Notes under the pieces: model-generated | Seen by the model: only the letters and a program-made list of their open reading frames with translations | Told to the model about the DNA's origin: nothing | Databases searched by the model: none | Position numbers and translations under genes: made by a program | In this document: piece by piece, positions 40,901 through 52,900 of the stretch | Position numbering within the stretch: position 1 is the stretch's first letter | Layout of the letters: the number at the start of each line of letters is the position of its first letter | NCBI GenBank assembly: GCA_030762895.1 | Contig: CM061069.1 | Span: forward strand, 90,095,548 to 90,159,547 | Reading direction: 5' to 3' | Length of the DNA stretch: 64,000 nt | Origin: Sophora flavescens | Lineage: Eukaryota; Streptophyta; Magnoliopsida; Fabales; Fabaceae

Positions 40901-43900
40901 ACATTAATACAAGGTTAACTTCAAGTTGTTATCAGAGCTTTCTGGTTTGTTCTTATTGGTTTTGCTTTTGGGTTTCATGTGTTGTCGGCACCTATGTTAT
41001 CAATCCTAGATAGCGGTGTGTAGCGGCCGACCCCAAAAACTGCTATAGCGGGACAGCGGGAGCGAGACAGCCACTATTGCAAAGAGGGGGGAGGAAGGAA
41101 AAGAGGGGAAGAGGCAGAAGAAGGAAAAGAAATGAACCAGGAAAAAAGAAAGAAAGAGGGGGGAGGAAGGAAAAGAAGAAACGAACCAGGAAAAAAGAAA
41201 GAGGGGGGAGGAAGGAAAAGAGGGAAGAGGCAGAAGAAGGAAAAGATACAAACCAAAAAAAAAGGAGAATGTGGATAAAATGGGAATTACTTAGTTTACC
41301 TGTTAGAGATAGTATAATTTACAGTATTTGTAAACCCCTTAGCTGTCAAACAGCCGTTTCCCTTCTGTTATTTCAGTTAGATGCAGTTAGCATCATAACC
41401 ATTTCCCTTTCTGTTATTTCAGTTAGATGCAGTTAGCATCATAACCATTTTGCATCACTATATAAGGTGATCGAACACTGTAACAATTTAGAATCAATAA
41501 TATGAGTTTCTCTTCTTCTACATTCTCTGTAATTCTAGAACTGTAATATGGTATCTAGAGCTTCTAGGTCCTGAAGCCATGGCTTCCATCAATCCTTTCG
41601 CAAACCGTGGGTCCGTGGCACACCACAATTCACACCTTCCCATCCAATTTCATTGAAGCTTGATGACAATAATTTTAGGCAGTGGAAGCAGCAAATCGAA
41701 GGAGTTGTTCGTGGTCACAAACTCCAAAAGTACATCACAGATCCACGAATTCCACCGAAGTTCCTCACTGATGAAGATCGCGAAAATGATGAAGAGAATC
41801 CAGTGTACAGTGATTGGGAGCAGCAAGATGCATTGATCTCAACCTGGCTTCTTGCTTCGATTTCATACTCGTTTCTCACCAGAGTTGTTAATTGCATTCA
41901 TTCCTGGCAGATTTGGGATGAAATTCACAAGTATTTTCAAAGTTTGTTGAGCACCAAAGCTAGGCAATTAAGATCGGAAGTGCGAACCCTAGCAAAAGGT
42001 AATCACACGGTTTCAGAGTTCATCCATCACGTTCGCACTCTTTCCGATTCTCTTCTATTCATCGTAGATCCGATTCCGCCTCAGAATCTTTTGGAAGTGA
42101 CACTCGAAGCACTTCTCGAGGATTTCGATCCTGTTGTAGCAGCGATTAATAGCAAGAACGAGTTTGTGTCTCTCGATGAACTTGAATCGATTCTTCTAGC
42201 ACCTGAGGCACGAATCGAAAAGAACAAGAAGAGTGTTCTCCCCGATTTTGTGTCCGTAAATCTCACTCAGTCATCAGCTCAAGGATTGAGTTCTAGAAAC
42301 TTCACCAATTCCGTGAATTCCACCTCCTCGAACACACCGTTTCAGAATCCTCAGTTTCCAAAGAGCTATTCGCATGTTACTGGTGGAGATTCAGCAAATC
42401 GAGGAGAAGGCTTCCGTGGTAATCGAGGTGGCGGCCGCTACGGTGGTGGAAGGAATAGAGGTCGCGGTGGTGGTGGACGCTCCGTGGGCGCTCCAATGTT
42501 CAGTGCCAAATCTGCAAAAGATATGGCCATGATGCAAGTGTGTGGTTAATGAGAAAGGATCTAAGACTACAGAGAGAAATTTCACAGAATTTTGTGAATT
42601 TCATTCATACACAGTAACTATTACAGTAGGCATATATATAGCCTTTGGTGGTTACAATTTGGCGATTCATCAAAGCAGTTTAGGCAATTACAAAGTTAGT
42701 TACAAACTCATAATCGAATATGCTGACTTGGCATATTCAGATTATGCGTATACAAATACATACACTAAACACTAATACATATACTTGTACTATACTCTAA
42801 TAGCCTCCCCTCAAACTTAAGGTGGTCTTGCAAGGCACCACATTGAGTTTGGTTCTAAGTTCATAGAATTTGGATGAAGACAAGTGGTTTGGTGAAGGAG
42901 TTCGCACCGCTCTGTCAGGCCGGGCACATGAGTAACTTGTAGAGCCTTAGATAACTTTCTCCGGAACAAAATGGATGTCAAGCTCCATGTGTTTAGTTCT
43001 AGCATGAAGAAGCTGGGTTGTGAGCCGGTGAGACCGCACCGAGGTTGTCACGAGAATAGTTGAGGAGCTGTGAAGGAAATTCCAAACTCGAAGCTAGAGA
43101 TCGGATCCAGATGATTTCAGCCGTGGTATTTGCCATACTGCATTCGGCTTGATCTGGATCTTGCTACAAGAGGCTGCTTTTTGGAGCACCAAGAGACCAA
43201 ATTTGGCCCAAAGAAAATGCAGGAGCCCGAGGTTGACCTCCTATCATCGGGGTCACTTGCCCAACCAGCATCACAATAGGCATGAAGGGTGAAGAGACTA
43301 GAAAAACTGGCTGGCTTGAGCGTGAGACCATAGTGAATAGAGCCTTTAAGGTATCGAAGGATCCTTTTACCGCATGCCGGTGAGTTTCAAGCGGTTGTGC
43401 CATGAATCGGCTGACTTTGTTAACACTATAGGCAATGTCGAGGCCTAGTTAGAGTTGCATATTGCAGTTGCTCCAACAATGGATCTGTAGAGGTGAGGAT
43501 CTGAGATGGAATCAGTCCCATAACGAGTAAGTTTGCAATTGCTCACCATAGGTGAGGAGATACCCTTTGAACCAGCCATGTTGGCTTTGTCCAGGAGGTC
43601 CCTGATGTATTTGGTTTGAGTAAGTAAGAGTTCACCTGTGGGCAGATGAGTCACTTCAACCCCAAGGAAGTAATCAAGATCCCCCAGATCTTTCAAAGGC
43701 AAACTGCATACTGAGTTTATGAATGAGATCCTGTATTAGTGTAGGGGATGAACCAGTGATGATTGTGTCATCAACATAGACTAGAATGTACAAAGAAGAG
43801 GAGCCCCTGGAGTAGATAAACAGAGAAGGGTCACATTTGCTAGTGTGAAACCCAAACTGAATGAGTGCAGTAGCCAATCTTTCATACCATGCCCGAGGAG

Positions 43901-46900
43901 CCTGTTTAAGGCCATAAAGAGCCTTGTGAAGCTTACAAACAAGAGTCTTGTCATCATGTTCAAACCCTGGAGGCTGAGTCATATATATATCCTCACTTAG
44001 AATGCCATTTAGAAAGGCATTATTCACATCAATCTGCTTGATAGTCCACTTGAAGGTGAGTGCCAAGGTAAGAATAACCCGAATTGTCACTGGTTTTACT
44101 ACAGGTGAGAATGTTTCATGGAAATCAAAACCATGTTGCTGATGAAAACCCTTGGCAACTAGCCGAGCCTTGAATTTGTTAATAGTGCCATCAGGATTTT
44201 CCTTAACCCGAAACACCCACTTACAGCCAATAGCAGTCCTGTTGGGGGGAAGAGGGACCAAGGACCAGGTGTGATTCTTTAGAAGAGCTGTATGTTCTTC
44301 TTTCATGGCAGTAAGCCACTGAGGATTGGAAAGTGCCTCTTTTACAGACCGAGGCTCAACATGACTTAGGAACAATCTTGGTGGTAGAAGGCCAGTCTTG
44401 GTCCTAGTAAGCATAGGATGAATATTGACAGGAAGGGCAGGGGGTGATGGTGAAGGAGTTGGACTATGCTGAGGGTTAAGGGATGGGGAAGAAGAGATGA
44501 CAGGTGAAGTTGGAAAGATATTATCAGGCTGGCTCAGTATAGGGCTAGGGTGAGGTGAGATAGAGGATGTAGGAGCAAGGGAAGATGGACTAATATGGTC
44601 ATTCTGACCTGACTGAGGACTCAATAGATGTGAGGAAGAAGAGGGAGATTCAGATGAAGGAGAACCTGAACCAGAAGGATTCTGGGAGGAGGGAGGATGT
44701 TGGTTTAATGGAGTGGCATGAAGAGGTGGGTAGTCAGGAACAGGTATAGAGGCTGGGAAGGTTGTAGAGGACTCGGGTATATTAGGAATAGAGGGAAACA
44801 GTTTTGGGTAGGGAAATAGACACTCATTGAATAAGACATCTTTGGAGATAAAAACACGACCAGTAGAATCTAAGCATTTATGTCCCTTGTGTTGAGGAGA
44901 TAGGCCTAGATAAACACACTCAGAGGACCTGAATTGTATCTTGTGCTAATTATAAGGTCTCAAGAATGGAAAACAAGCACAACCAAAAATCCTGAGACTT
45001 GAGTAGTCTGGAATAGTACCAAACAAAGCATGAAAGGGAGAGGAATGAGACTTAAGTGCTGCAGTGGGTAGGCTATTGATTAGGTAAACAGCTTTAGTGA
45101 AGCTGTGGTCCCAAAATTTGAGAGGGATGGATGCATGAGAGAGTAGACTAAGTCCCATTTCAACAATTTGTCTGTGCTTGCGCTCCACTGTCCCATTTTG
45201 ATGGGATGTGTGAGGACAAGTGAGTCTATGAATGATACCTAGATCTGCTAGATATTTGGAGAAGGGTCTGAATTCCCCTCCCCAATCAGTTTGAACAGCT
45301 TTGATTTGGGCTGAAAACTGAGTGGAAATTAGGGTTGAAAACAGTTTGAAGGCATTTAAGGCATCTGATTTTTGTTTTAGAAAATATAGCCATGTAAACC
45401 GAGTGTGTGCATCCACAAAAGTGATATAATAGGTGTAGCCACCATGAGACTTATAAGGAGATGGACCCCAGAGATCACTATGTATGAGTTCAAATGGAGT
45501 GGGATGAATAGAAGTAGAAGGTGGAGCACACAATCGATGAGATTTTCCCATACAACAAGCAAGTGCAAAATTGAAAATCAGTTTTATTCATCGAGGGTAT
45601 ATTACAAAGTTGTAGGACAGATTTAACAAAGCATTGGTATTCACATGTCCTAATCTATAGTGCCATGTGGCAAATGTAGTTGTTACAAACGGGTAGAGTA
45701 GAAGAAGACTTAGCTAAGGACTCAAGAGGGAGCTGACTTGCCAAAAGTGTGTTGAAAACAAGAGGAGGAGGAAGGCTCCTTGAGAATGTTGATGTTGTCA
45801 AAGCTATATAGCCCATCACCTCCAAGTGAGCCTTCGAGAAGAATTTGGTTAGAACCCTGAGATTTCACATAACAAGAAAATGGGTGAAACTCAAAATAGA
45901 CATTATTGTCTCGGGTAAACTTGGAGACAGAGACTAGGTTCTTAGTTATTTTAGGAACAAGTAATAGATTATTCAGGGTGAAAATGATATGAGGATGAGA
46001 TGGAGAAGAAAATTTAGATGAACCTATTGAGTCAATGGAGAGACCTTGACCATTTCCCATAAGAACTTGGTCCTGGCTTGTGAAGGGACTGCTATGGCTG
46101 AGATTATTGAGATCTGTTGTTAAATGATGAGAAGCTCCTGAGTCAGGGAACCATGACTGATTATCAAATGGTCTCTGCAATACCTAGTGTTAGGAACAAA
46201 CTGAGGTTGTTGCATCACTAGATTGGCACTAGGCTGAGATTGCTGTCGTGCAGAGGAACTGTTAAAATTCTGCTTGAAACCTTGAAACCGAGGACCATAA
46301 CTATGCTCAGAAGGTGCTGAATTCTGAAATTGACTAGGTCCTTGAACTTGGTTACGCTTCGCATCCGACCTTGAGACAAATTAGACCAAGTGGAGCTCAT
46401 TTGGGGTGGTACAAAGGTTTGATCAAACCTATACCAGCAGCTGTAGGCATCATGACCATATTTGTCACATAGCTGACAGGTTGGTTTTGAACCACCACGC
46501 CCACGCCCACGCCCACGCCCTCCTCGACCGCGATTTCCACTATTGAAATCATCGCGATGCTGTTGAAAAATCTGAGAGGAGGACGAGTTAGGAAGAGTCG
46601 AAGCTTGAGCGACATTAACAGTGATCGATGGCGAGGGTAGTTCTTGGCGGAATTTCTCAAATTGAGCATCTTGCATCAACAGAAGAGCTTCTATGTCATC
46701 AATCGAGGCTTCATCTGATCTAGCATAGATCATCATAACAAAATTGCTGTATTCTTCCGGAAGACCTTCAAGAACAGTATCGATATGGTCTTGATTAGTG
46801 ACAGAATCACCAAGAGCTTGCAGCGACTCAATTAGGGCACGAATTCGGAGAAGATACTCGGAAATCGAACGAGATCCTTTCTTTGTATTTTTGAGTTCCG

Positions 46901-49900
46901 ATCTAAACTGACGCACTTTTGTTCGAACATGAGCTTGGAACTGTTTATGAATCTTATCCCAAACTTGCCAAGAGTGTTTGCAGCCGATGAATCGAGGCAA
47001 GATCGAGGGAGAAAGAGAACTGAGAAGCCATGTAAATAGCATTTGGTCTTGAACAATCCATAGCTGGTAGGCTTCCGATTCAATTCCTAGGGCCTGATTC
47101 GCCTCTGTTGTGAATTGAGGAGGAATCACAGGATTGACAACATACCGATGCAATTTATGTGCAATGATAACAGCTTCAATTTGCTGTTTCCACAGTAGGT
47201 AATTCTGATCATCAAGTTTGATTGATATCGAAGGATTGAAACTTGCTGGCGCCTGAGAGTTCGTCGAAGCACCATTGTTGTTGATGAAAGGATTCATTGC
47301 AGCCATGAAAGATGTAATCGAAGCAAAGAATCGAAGCGAAGAATCGAGAATGACGAAGAGGAATGAAGGAGAAGAAGCGAAGCGAAGAATCGAGAATGAC
47401 GAAGAGGAATGAAGGAGAAGATCTAGGCCCAGAATTTGGCTCTAGATACCATAATGAGAAAGGATCTAAGACTACAGAGAGAAATTTCACAGAATTTTGT
47501 GAATTTCATTCATACACAGTAACTATTACAGTAGGCATATATATAGCCTTTGGTGGTTACAATTTGGCGATTCTAAAGCAGCTTTAGGCAGTTACAAAGT
47601 TAGTTACAAACTCATAACTGAATATGCTGACTTGGCATATTCAGTTATGCAGATACAAATACATACACTAAACACTAATACATATACTTGTACTATACTC
47701 TAATAGTGCTATTATCGCCACTCATGTACCAATAATTCTGATCAGTACTATCAGGAACCTCCTCAGTATCAAAATTTCTCTACCTGGCAGTACCAAAGAC
47801 CACCCCTACCTATGCTTTCACAGTCTGCTAGGCCTCCTCCTTTTGCTCAGCACTTTGCAGCACCACCTAGGCCACAACAGCCACAAGCCTTTCTGACAGG
47901 CACTGAGTCTCAGTTCCGCAACACTAGGTACCCGGACTTAGGGGCATCTCATCATGTCACTCCGGATCCCTCTAACCTGACTGAGACTGCCTCCTTGCCT
48001 GGCTCTGAGCAGGTCTACTTGGGAAATGGCCAAGGTTTGTCAATTACCAAAGTTGGTTCCATGCAATTTGTTGGAAATCCGCCTTAACTGCGGTTCGCCC
48101 CTAGCCGCCTTAATTGCGGCAAGTTTGGGTTACCTTCATTGCAACCTCCAGCACCTTCATTGAGCTGAGTGTGAGGGGGGGTATTTAGTCCCACATCGCC
48201 TAGAGATATGGCCAAAATAGTGCTTATAAAGCTTGGGCAATCCTCACCTTACAAGCTAGCTTTTGGGGTTGAGTTAGGCCCAAACCCAAATTCAAGATGG
48301 TATCAGAGCCTATCCTAGATCCGTTGTTGGGTTACCCGCATCATCCACGCTCCAAGCCGATTGGGCTTGGGCGTGAGGGGGTGTGTTGGAAAGCCACCTT
48401 AATTGCGGTTCGCCCCTAGCCGCCTTAATTGCGGCAAGTTTGGGTTGCCTTCATTGCAACCTCCAGCACCTTCATTGTGTTGAGTGCGAGGGGGTGTATT
48501 TAGTCCCACATCGCCTAGAGATATAGCCAAATAGTGCTTATAAAGTTTGGCAATCTTCACCTTACAAGCTAGCTTTTGGGGTTGAGTTAGGCCCAAGCCC
48601 AAATTCAAGACAATTTACTGCCCCTTCCCAACCCCACACTCAATTCACTTTACACGATCTATTGCTTGTCCCCTCTATCACGAAGAATTTAATTAGTGTC
48701 AGTCAATTTGCCAGGGATAATCATGTATTTTTTGAGTTTCACCCCTCATTTTGCCTTGTCAAATCGCAGGCTTCTTCTGAAGTTATGCTACGTGGTACAG
48801 TCGGGGTAGATGGTCTCTACAAATTTGAAAATGTCTCCTGTCTAGGGTCAAGCCCTACTACAGCTATGTCTTCATTTCCCGCTTGTAATTCAATCAGTAC
48901 AAATAATGTTGCCACTTGTAATTCCATTTCCTTATTCAATGTAAATTCCAAAACTGATGTATGTACTTCCACAAATATAGTGAATAATGATACAGTTGAT
49001 TCCCATATGTCTCATGTTTCTGTTTCTTATAAACTTTGGCACTCACGCCTAGGTCACCCACACCATGATGCACTTAAATATGCACTTCAATCTTGCCGAC
49101 TCCCCATTCCTCACAAAAATCCTATGAATTATTGCCCTGCATGCTGCTTGGGTAAGGCACATCGCCTCCCGGCTCCATCTTCCACCACTATCTACAAGTT
49201 TCCCTTTGAACTTGTAGTGTGGGGCCCTGCTCCTACCAAATCTTCATGTGGGTGCACCTACTTCTTAACTTGTGTGGATGCATACAGTCGGTTCACTTGG
49301 ATTTTCCCACTGAAATAAAAGTCTGACACTCTTTCCCAATTTATTCAGTTTCGTGCTATGGTAGAACTCCAATTCAATACCAAAATCAAAGCTGTTCAAA
49401 GTAATTTGGGGGGGGGGGGGTGAGTTCCGTCCCTTCTCCAAGTACTTATCTGACTTAGGCATCATCCATCGTCTCCCGTGCCCACACACTCATCACCAAA
49501 ATGGGCTTGTGGAGTGAAAACATCGCCATATTGTTGAAACTGGTCTCACCCTCTTAGCCCATGCTTCCCTTCCCTTTAAATTCTGGGATCATACCTTCCT
49601 CACTACTGCATATCTTATTAACCGCCTTCCCTCCCTTGTGCTTCAAAATCAGTCCCCATATGTTGTTCTCCTTCACAAAGAACCTGACATTAAGTTCTTC
49701 AAAGTTTTTGGGTGTGCTTGCTACCCCTTTATTCGACTCTGCCAGCAGCACAAGCTTTCCTTTAGGTCATAAGAGTGTGTGTTTTTAGGGTACTCATCTT
49801 CCCATAAAGGGTATAAATGTCTAAATCCGGATGGTAGAATCTTCATTTCTAAGGATGTCATCTTTAATGAACTGAGATTTCCATACAAAGAGTTGTTTGC

Positions 49901-52900
49901 TTCCCCATCTGTCCCTCCAAAGAGTTCCCCAATTTTCCCAGTTTCCTCCATTCCACCCCTATTACCTTCCTCTCATTTCCCACTTGCCTCACCCAGCCCA
50001 CCATCCCATATTCCAACCCCTGTACAGTCTCCAACTCAGTCCCTAAGTCCAACCAGTTTGATTCACTCACTTGTTTAGCATGTGCAGTCCACACCCGAGT
50101 CTTCAGGACAGGTTTTAGCCCCCACTCCATCCCCTATTTCCTCTCCTGAATCCTCCCCCTCTCCCCCACCTCTTCCCCTCCTCATCCAATGCAAACAAGG
50201 ACCAAGTCCGGCATTTTTATGCCCAGACTGCACCCCACTCTCCTCCTCACCCACATGGAACCTTCCTCTGTTAAGCAAGCCTTGGCTGCTCCCCAATGGG
50301 CTGCAGCTATGAAAGATGAATTTGATGCTCTAATGAACAACAAAACATGGACTTTAGTTCCCCTTCCACCAAACCGAAAACCCATTGGCTGCAAATGGGT
50401 ATTTCGGGTTAAGGAAAACCCGGATGGTAGTATTAATAAATACAAGGCACGCCTCGTAGCCAAGGGATTTCACCAGCAAGCTAGTTGTGATTACACAAAC
50501 CTTTTCACCGGTTGTAAAACCAGTCACAGTTCGCACTGTTCTATCCATTGTTGTCTCATGCAAGTGGCCAATAAGGCAGTTGGATGTCAACAATGCCTTC
50601 CTCAATGGTCACCTCCATGAAGAAGTTTACATGCAACAACCTCCGGGCTTCGAAGTGGAACATAAGAACCTTGTTTGCAGGCTGCAAAAAGCCTTGTATG
50701 GCCTCAAACAGGCGCCTAGGGCCTGGTTTGAAAGGCTCAAAGCTGCTCTGCTACACAGAGGTTTTGTGGCCAGCAAGTGTGATCCCTCCCTCTTCACCTT
50801 GCACACCACCACTCACTGCATGATGATCCTAGTGTATGTTGATGACATACTTGTCACAGGCAGCTCATTACATCACATTCAGGAGCTCATTGACGATTAT
50901 TTTTTGGGTATTGAGGTCACCCATTTGCCCAATGGTTCTCTTCTTCTTTCCCAATCCAAGTACATCCGTGATCTACTAACTAAAGCCCACATGGAATCAG
51001 CAAAAGGGATCAATACTCCTATGGTTGCTAACCTCAAACTCTCCAAGGTTGGAGCTGATTATGTTCCAGACCCTTCTCTGTTTCGGTCCATTGTTGGAGC
51101 ATTGCAATATGCAGCACTCACTAGACCCGAAATCTCCTACTCGATGAACAAGGTCTGCCAGTTTTTGTCTCAGCCCTTAGAGGATCATTGGAAGGCTGTT
51201 AAACGCATTCTTAGGTACTTTAAGGGTACCATTCATCATGGCCTTTTGATTCAACCTACTGCCATGCACACACCACTGACCTTGACAGGATTTTGTGATG
51301 CTGATTGGGCATCGGATCCAGATGATAGGTGCTCCACTTCTGGGGCATGTGTTTACCTTGGTCCTAACCTCATTTCCTGGTGGTCAAAGAAGCAAACTCT
51401 AGTTGCTAGATCCAGTGCTGAAGCAGAGTATAGAAGCATGGCAGCCCTATTCTTTGGGTTCAGTCATTACTAACGGAGTTGAGGGTCAAAACTCAAATTC
51501 CTAGAGTCCTATGTCATAACCTTAGCACTGTTTCCTTGGCTCACAACCTTGTTCTGCACTCCAAAACCAAGCACATGGAGCTTGACATTTTCTTTGTTAG
51601 AGAAAAGGTGCTAAACCAAAGCCTAAGTGTAACACATGTTCCAGCAACTGATCAGTGGGCTGATGTGCTCACAACTCAGCAGCCAGATTCAGTACACTCA
51701 GAGACAAGCTCAGGGTCTTTGACAAGCTCACACTTGCTCAAACACCTCGAGCTTATGCGAGGGAATGTTAGAGATAGTATAGCTTACAGTATTTGTAAAC
51801 CCCTTAGCTGTCAAACAGTTGTTCCCCTTCTGTTATTTCAGTTAGATGCAGTTAGCATCATAACCGTTTCCCTTTCTGTTATTTCAGTTAGATACAGTTA
51901 GCATCATAACCGTTTTGCATCACTATATAAGGTGATCGCACACTGTAACAATTTAGAATCAATAATGAGTTTCTCTTCTACATTCTCTGTAATTCTAGAA
52001 ATGTAACATTACCAATAATTAACTCATTCCCATTGTGCCTTTGTGTCTGCCTTGTCATTTATTACCATTCCTAAGAATGTTCAGGAAGCACTATCCCAAC
52101 AAGGATGGAGAACGACAATGATTGAAAAGATGACAGATTTAGAATCTAATATTACATAGACCCTTGTTTCACCCTTGTATAAATAGGACATACACTGTAA
52201 TGATTCAATTTAGCAATAACAATTCAGTTACATTCTGTTTAGATTCCTTCTCTCTCTTTTTTCATGTTTTCTCTCAACTATATGGTATCAGAGCTTGAAG
52301 TTCGATCATGACCGAAGCTTCTCCTCCTCCTCCTCCGCCACCGCCTGCTGCTTCGGCGGCCGCACCGGCTAATCTCTCTGTCACCGTTACAACGAAACTG
52401 AATGAAAAGAACTTTCTTGTTTGGAAGCAGCATGTCGAATTTGTTATCAAATCGAATCGCCTCTAGCGTTTCGTTTTCTGTCCTAGGGTTCCGAATCAGT
52501 ATTTCACCGATGAAGACCGTGTGAATGATACTGTGAATCCAACGTATCTTATTTGGGAGCAACAAAATCAATATCTCTTCTCGTGGTTGCATACGACGCC
52601 ATCGGACTCGGTTCTTCCTCGAGTGGTTGGTTGTGTGCATTCCTTTCAGATTTGGGATGAGGTACACACGTACTTCAATTCTGAAACCACTGCACGCAGT
52701 CGTCAGCTCCGATCTGAGCTCCGACACACGGTGAAAGGAGGAAGAACGATCTCGGAGTACCTCCTTCGTATCAAGACGATCGTTGACACTCTTATTTCGA
52801 TTGGTTCTCCGATCACCCATCAAGAACATTTAGATGTAATTTTGGAAGGGTTACCGGATGAGTATCAATCGATCGTTACCGCCATCGAGACTAGCCTTGA

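Larger units (their letters stand above)
42547..47705 (-). mobile_element. Ty1/copia element L, nested in K
   Basis: A 5.2 kb minus-strand element. Its LTRs 42547-42802 and 47452-47705 are nearly identical apart from a few substitutions and small indels. The primer-binding site (TGGTATCTAGAGCC on the minus strand) abuts the right LTR. The flanks read GTGGT (42542-42546) and GTGCT (47706-47710), an imperfect target duplication inside the zinc-knuckle codons of K. Gag is long and largely open; pol is broken. Confidence 0.92.
41301..52008 (+). mobile_element. Ty1/copia element K, TSD TTACC, carrying L and TRIM-3
   Basis: LTRs 41301-41548 and 51766-52008 (TGTTAGAGATAG to GTAAYA) are flanked by TTACC at 41296-41300 and 52009-52013. 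The primer-binding site TGGTATCTAGAGC is at 41549. The span is 10.7 kb because element L (42547-47705) and TRIM-3 (48069-48610) are nested inside; the element itself is about 5 kb. The LTRs differ by about 11 substitutions plus two small indels, more than in L, A or P, which fits K being older than L. Both LTRs carry a tandem duplication of about 46 bp. Confidence 0.93.

Noticed and set aside
41006..41436. Long Lys/Glu/Arg-rich or Phe/Ser-rich open frames
   Set aside because: They arise from the purine-rich minisatellite read in different frames; there is no gene structure.
48069..48610. Cassandra-type TRIM carrying 5S rRNA sequence
   Set aside because: The LTR lacks the 5S rRNA internal promoter blocks. 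The TRIM structure is clear but the 5S-like part is not.
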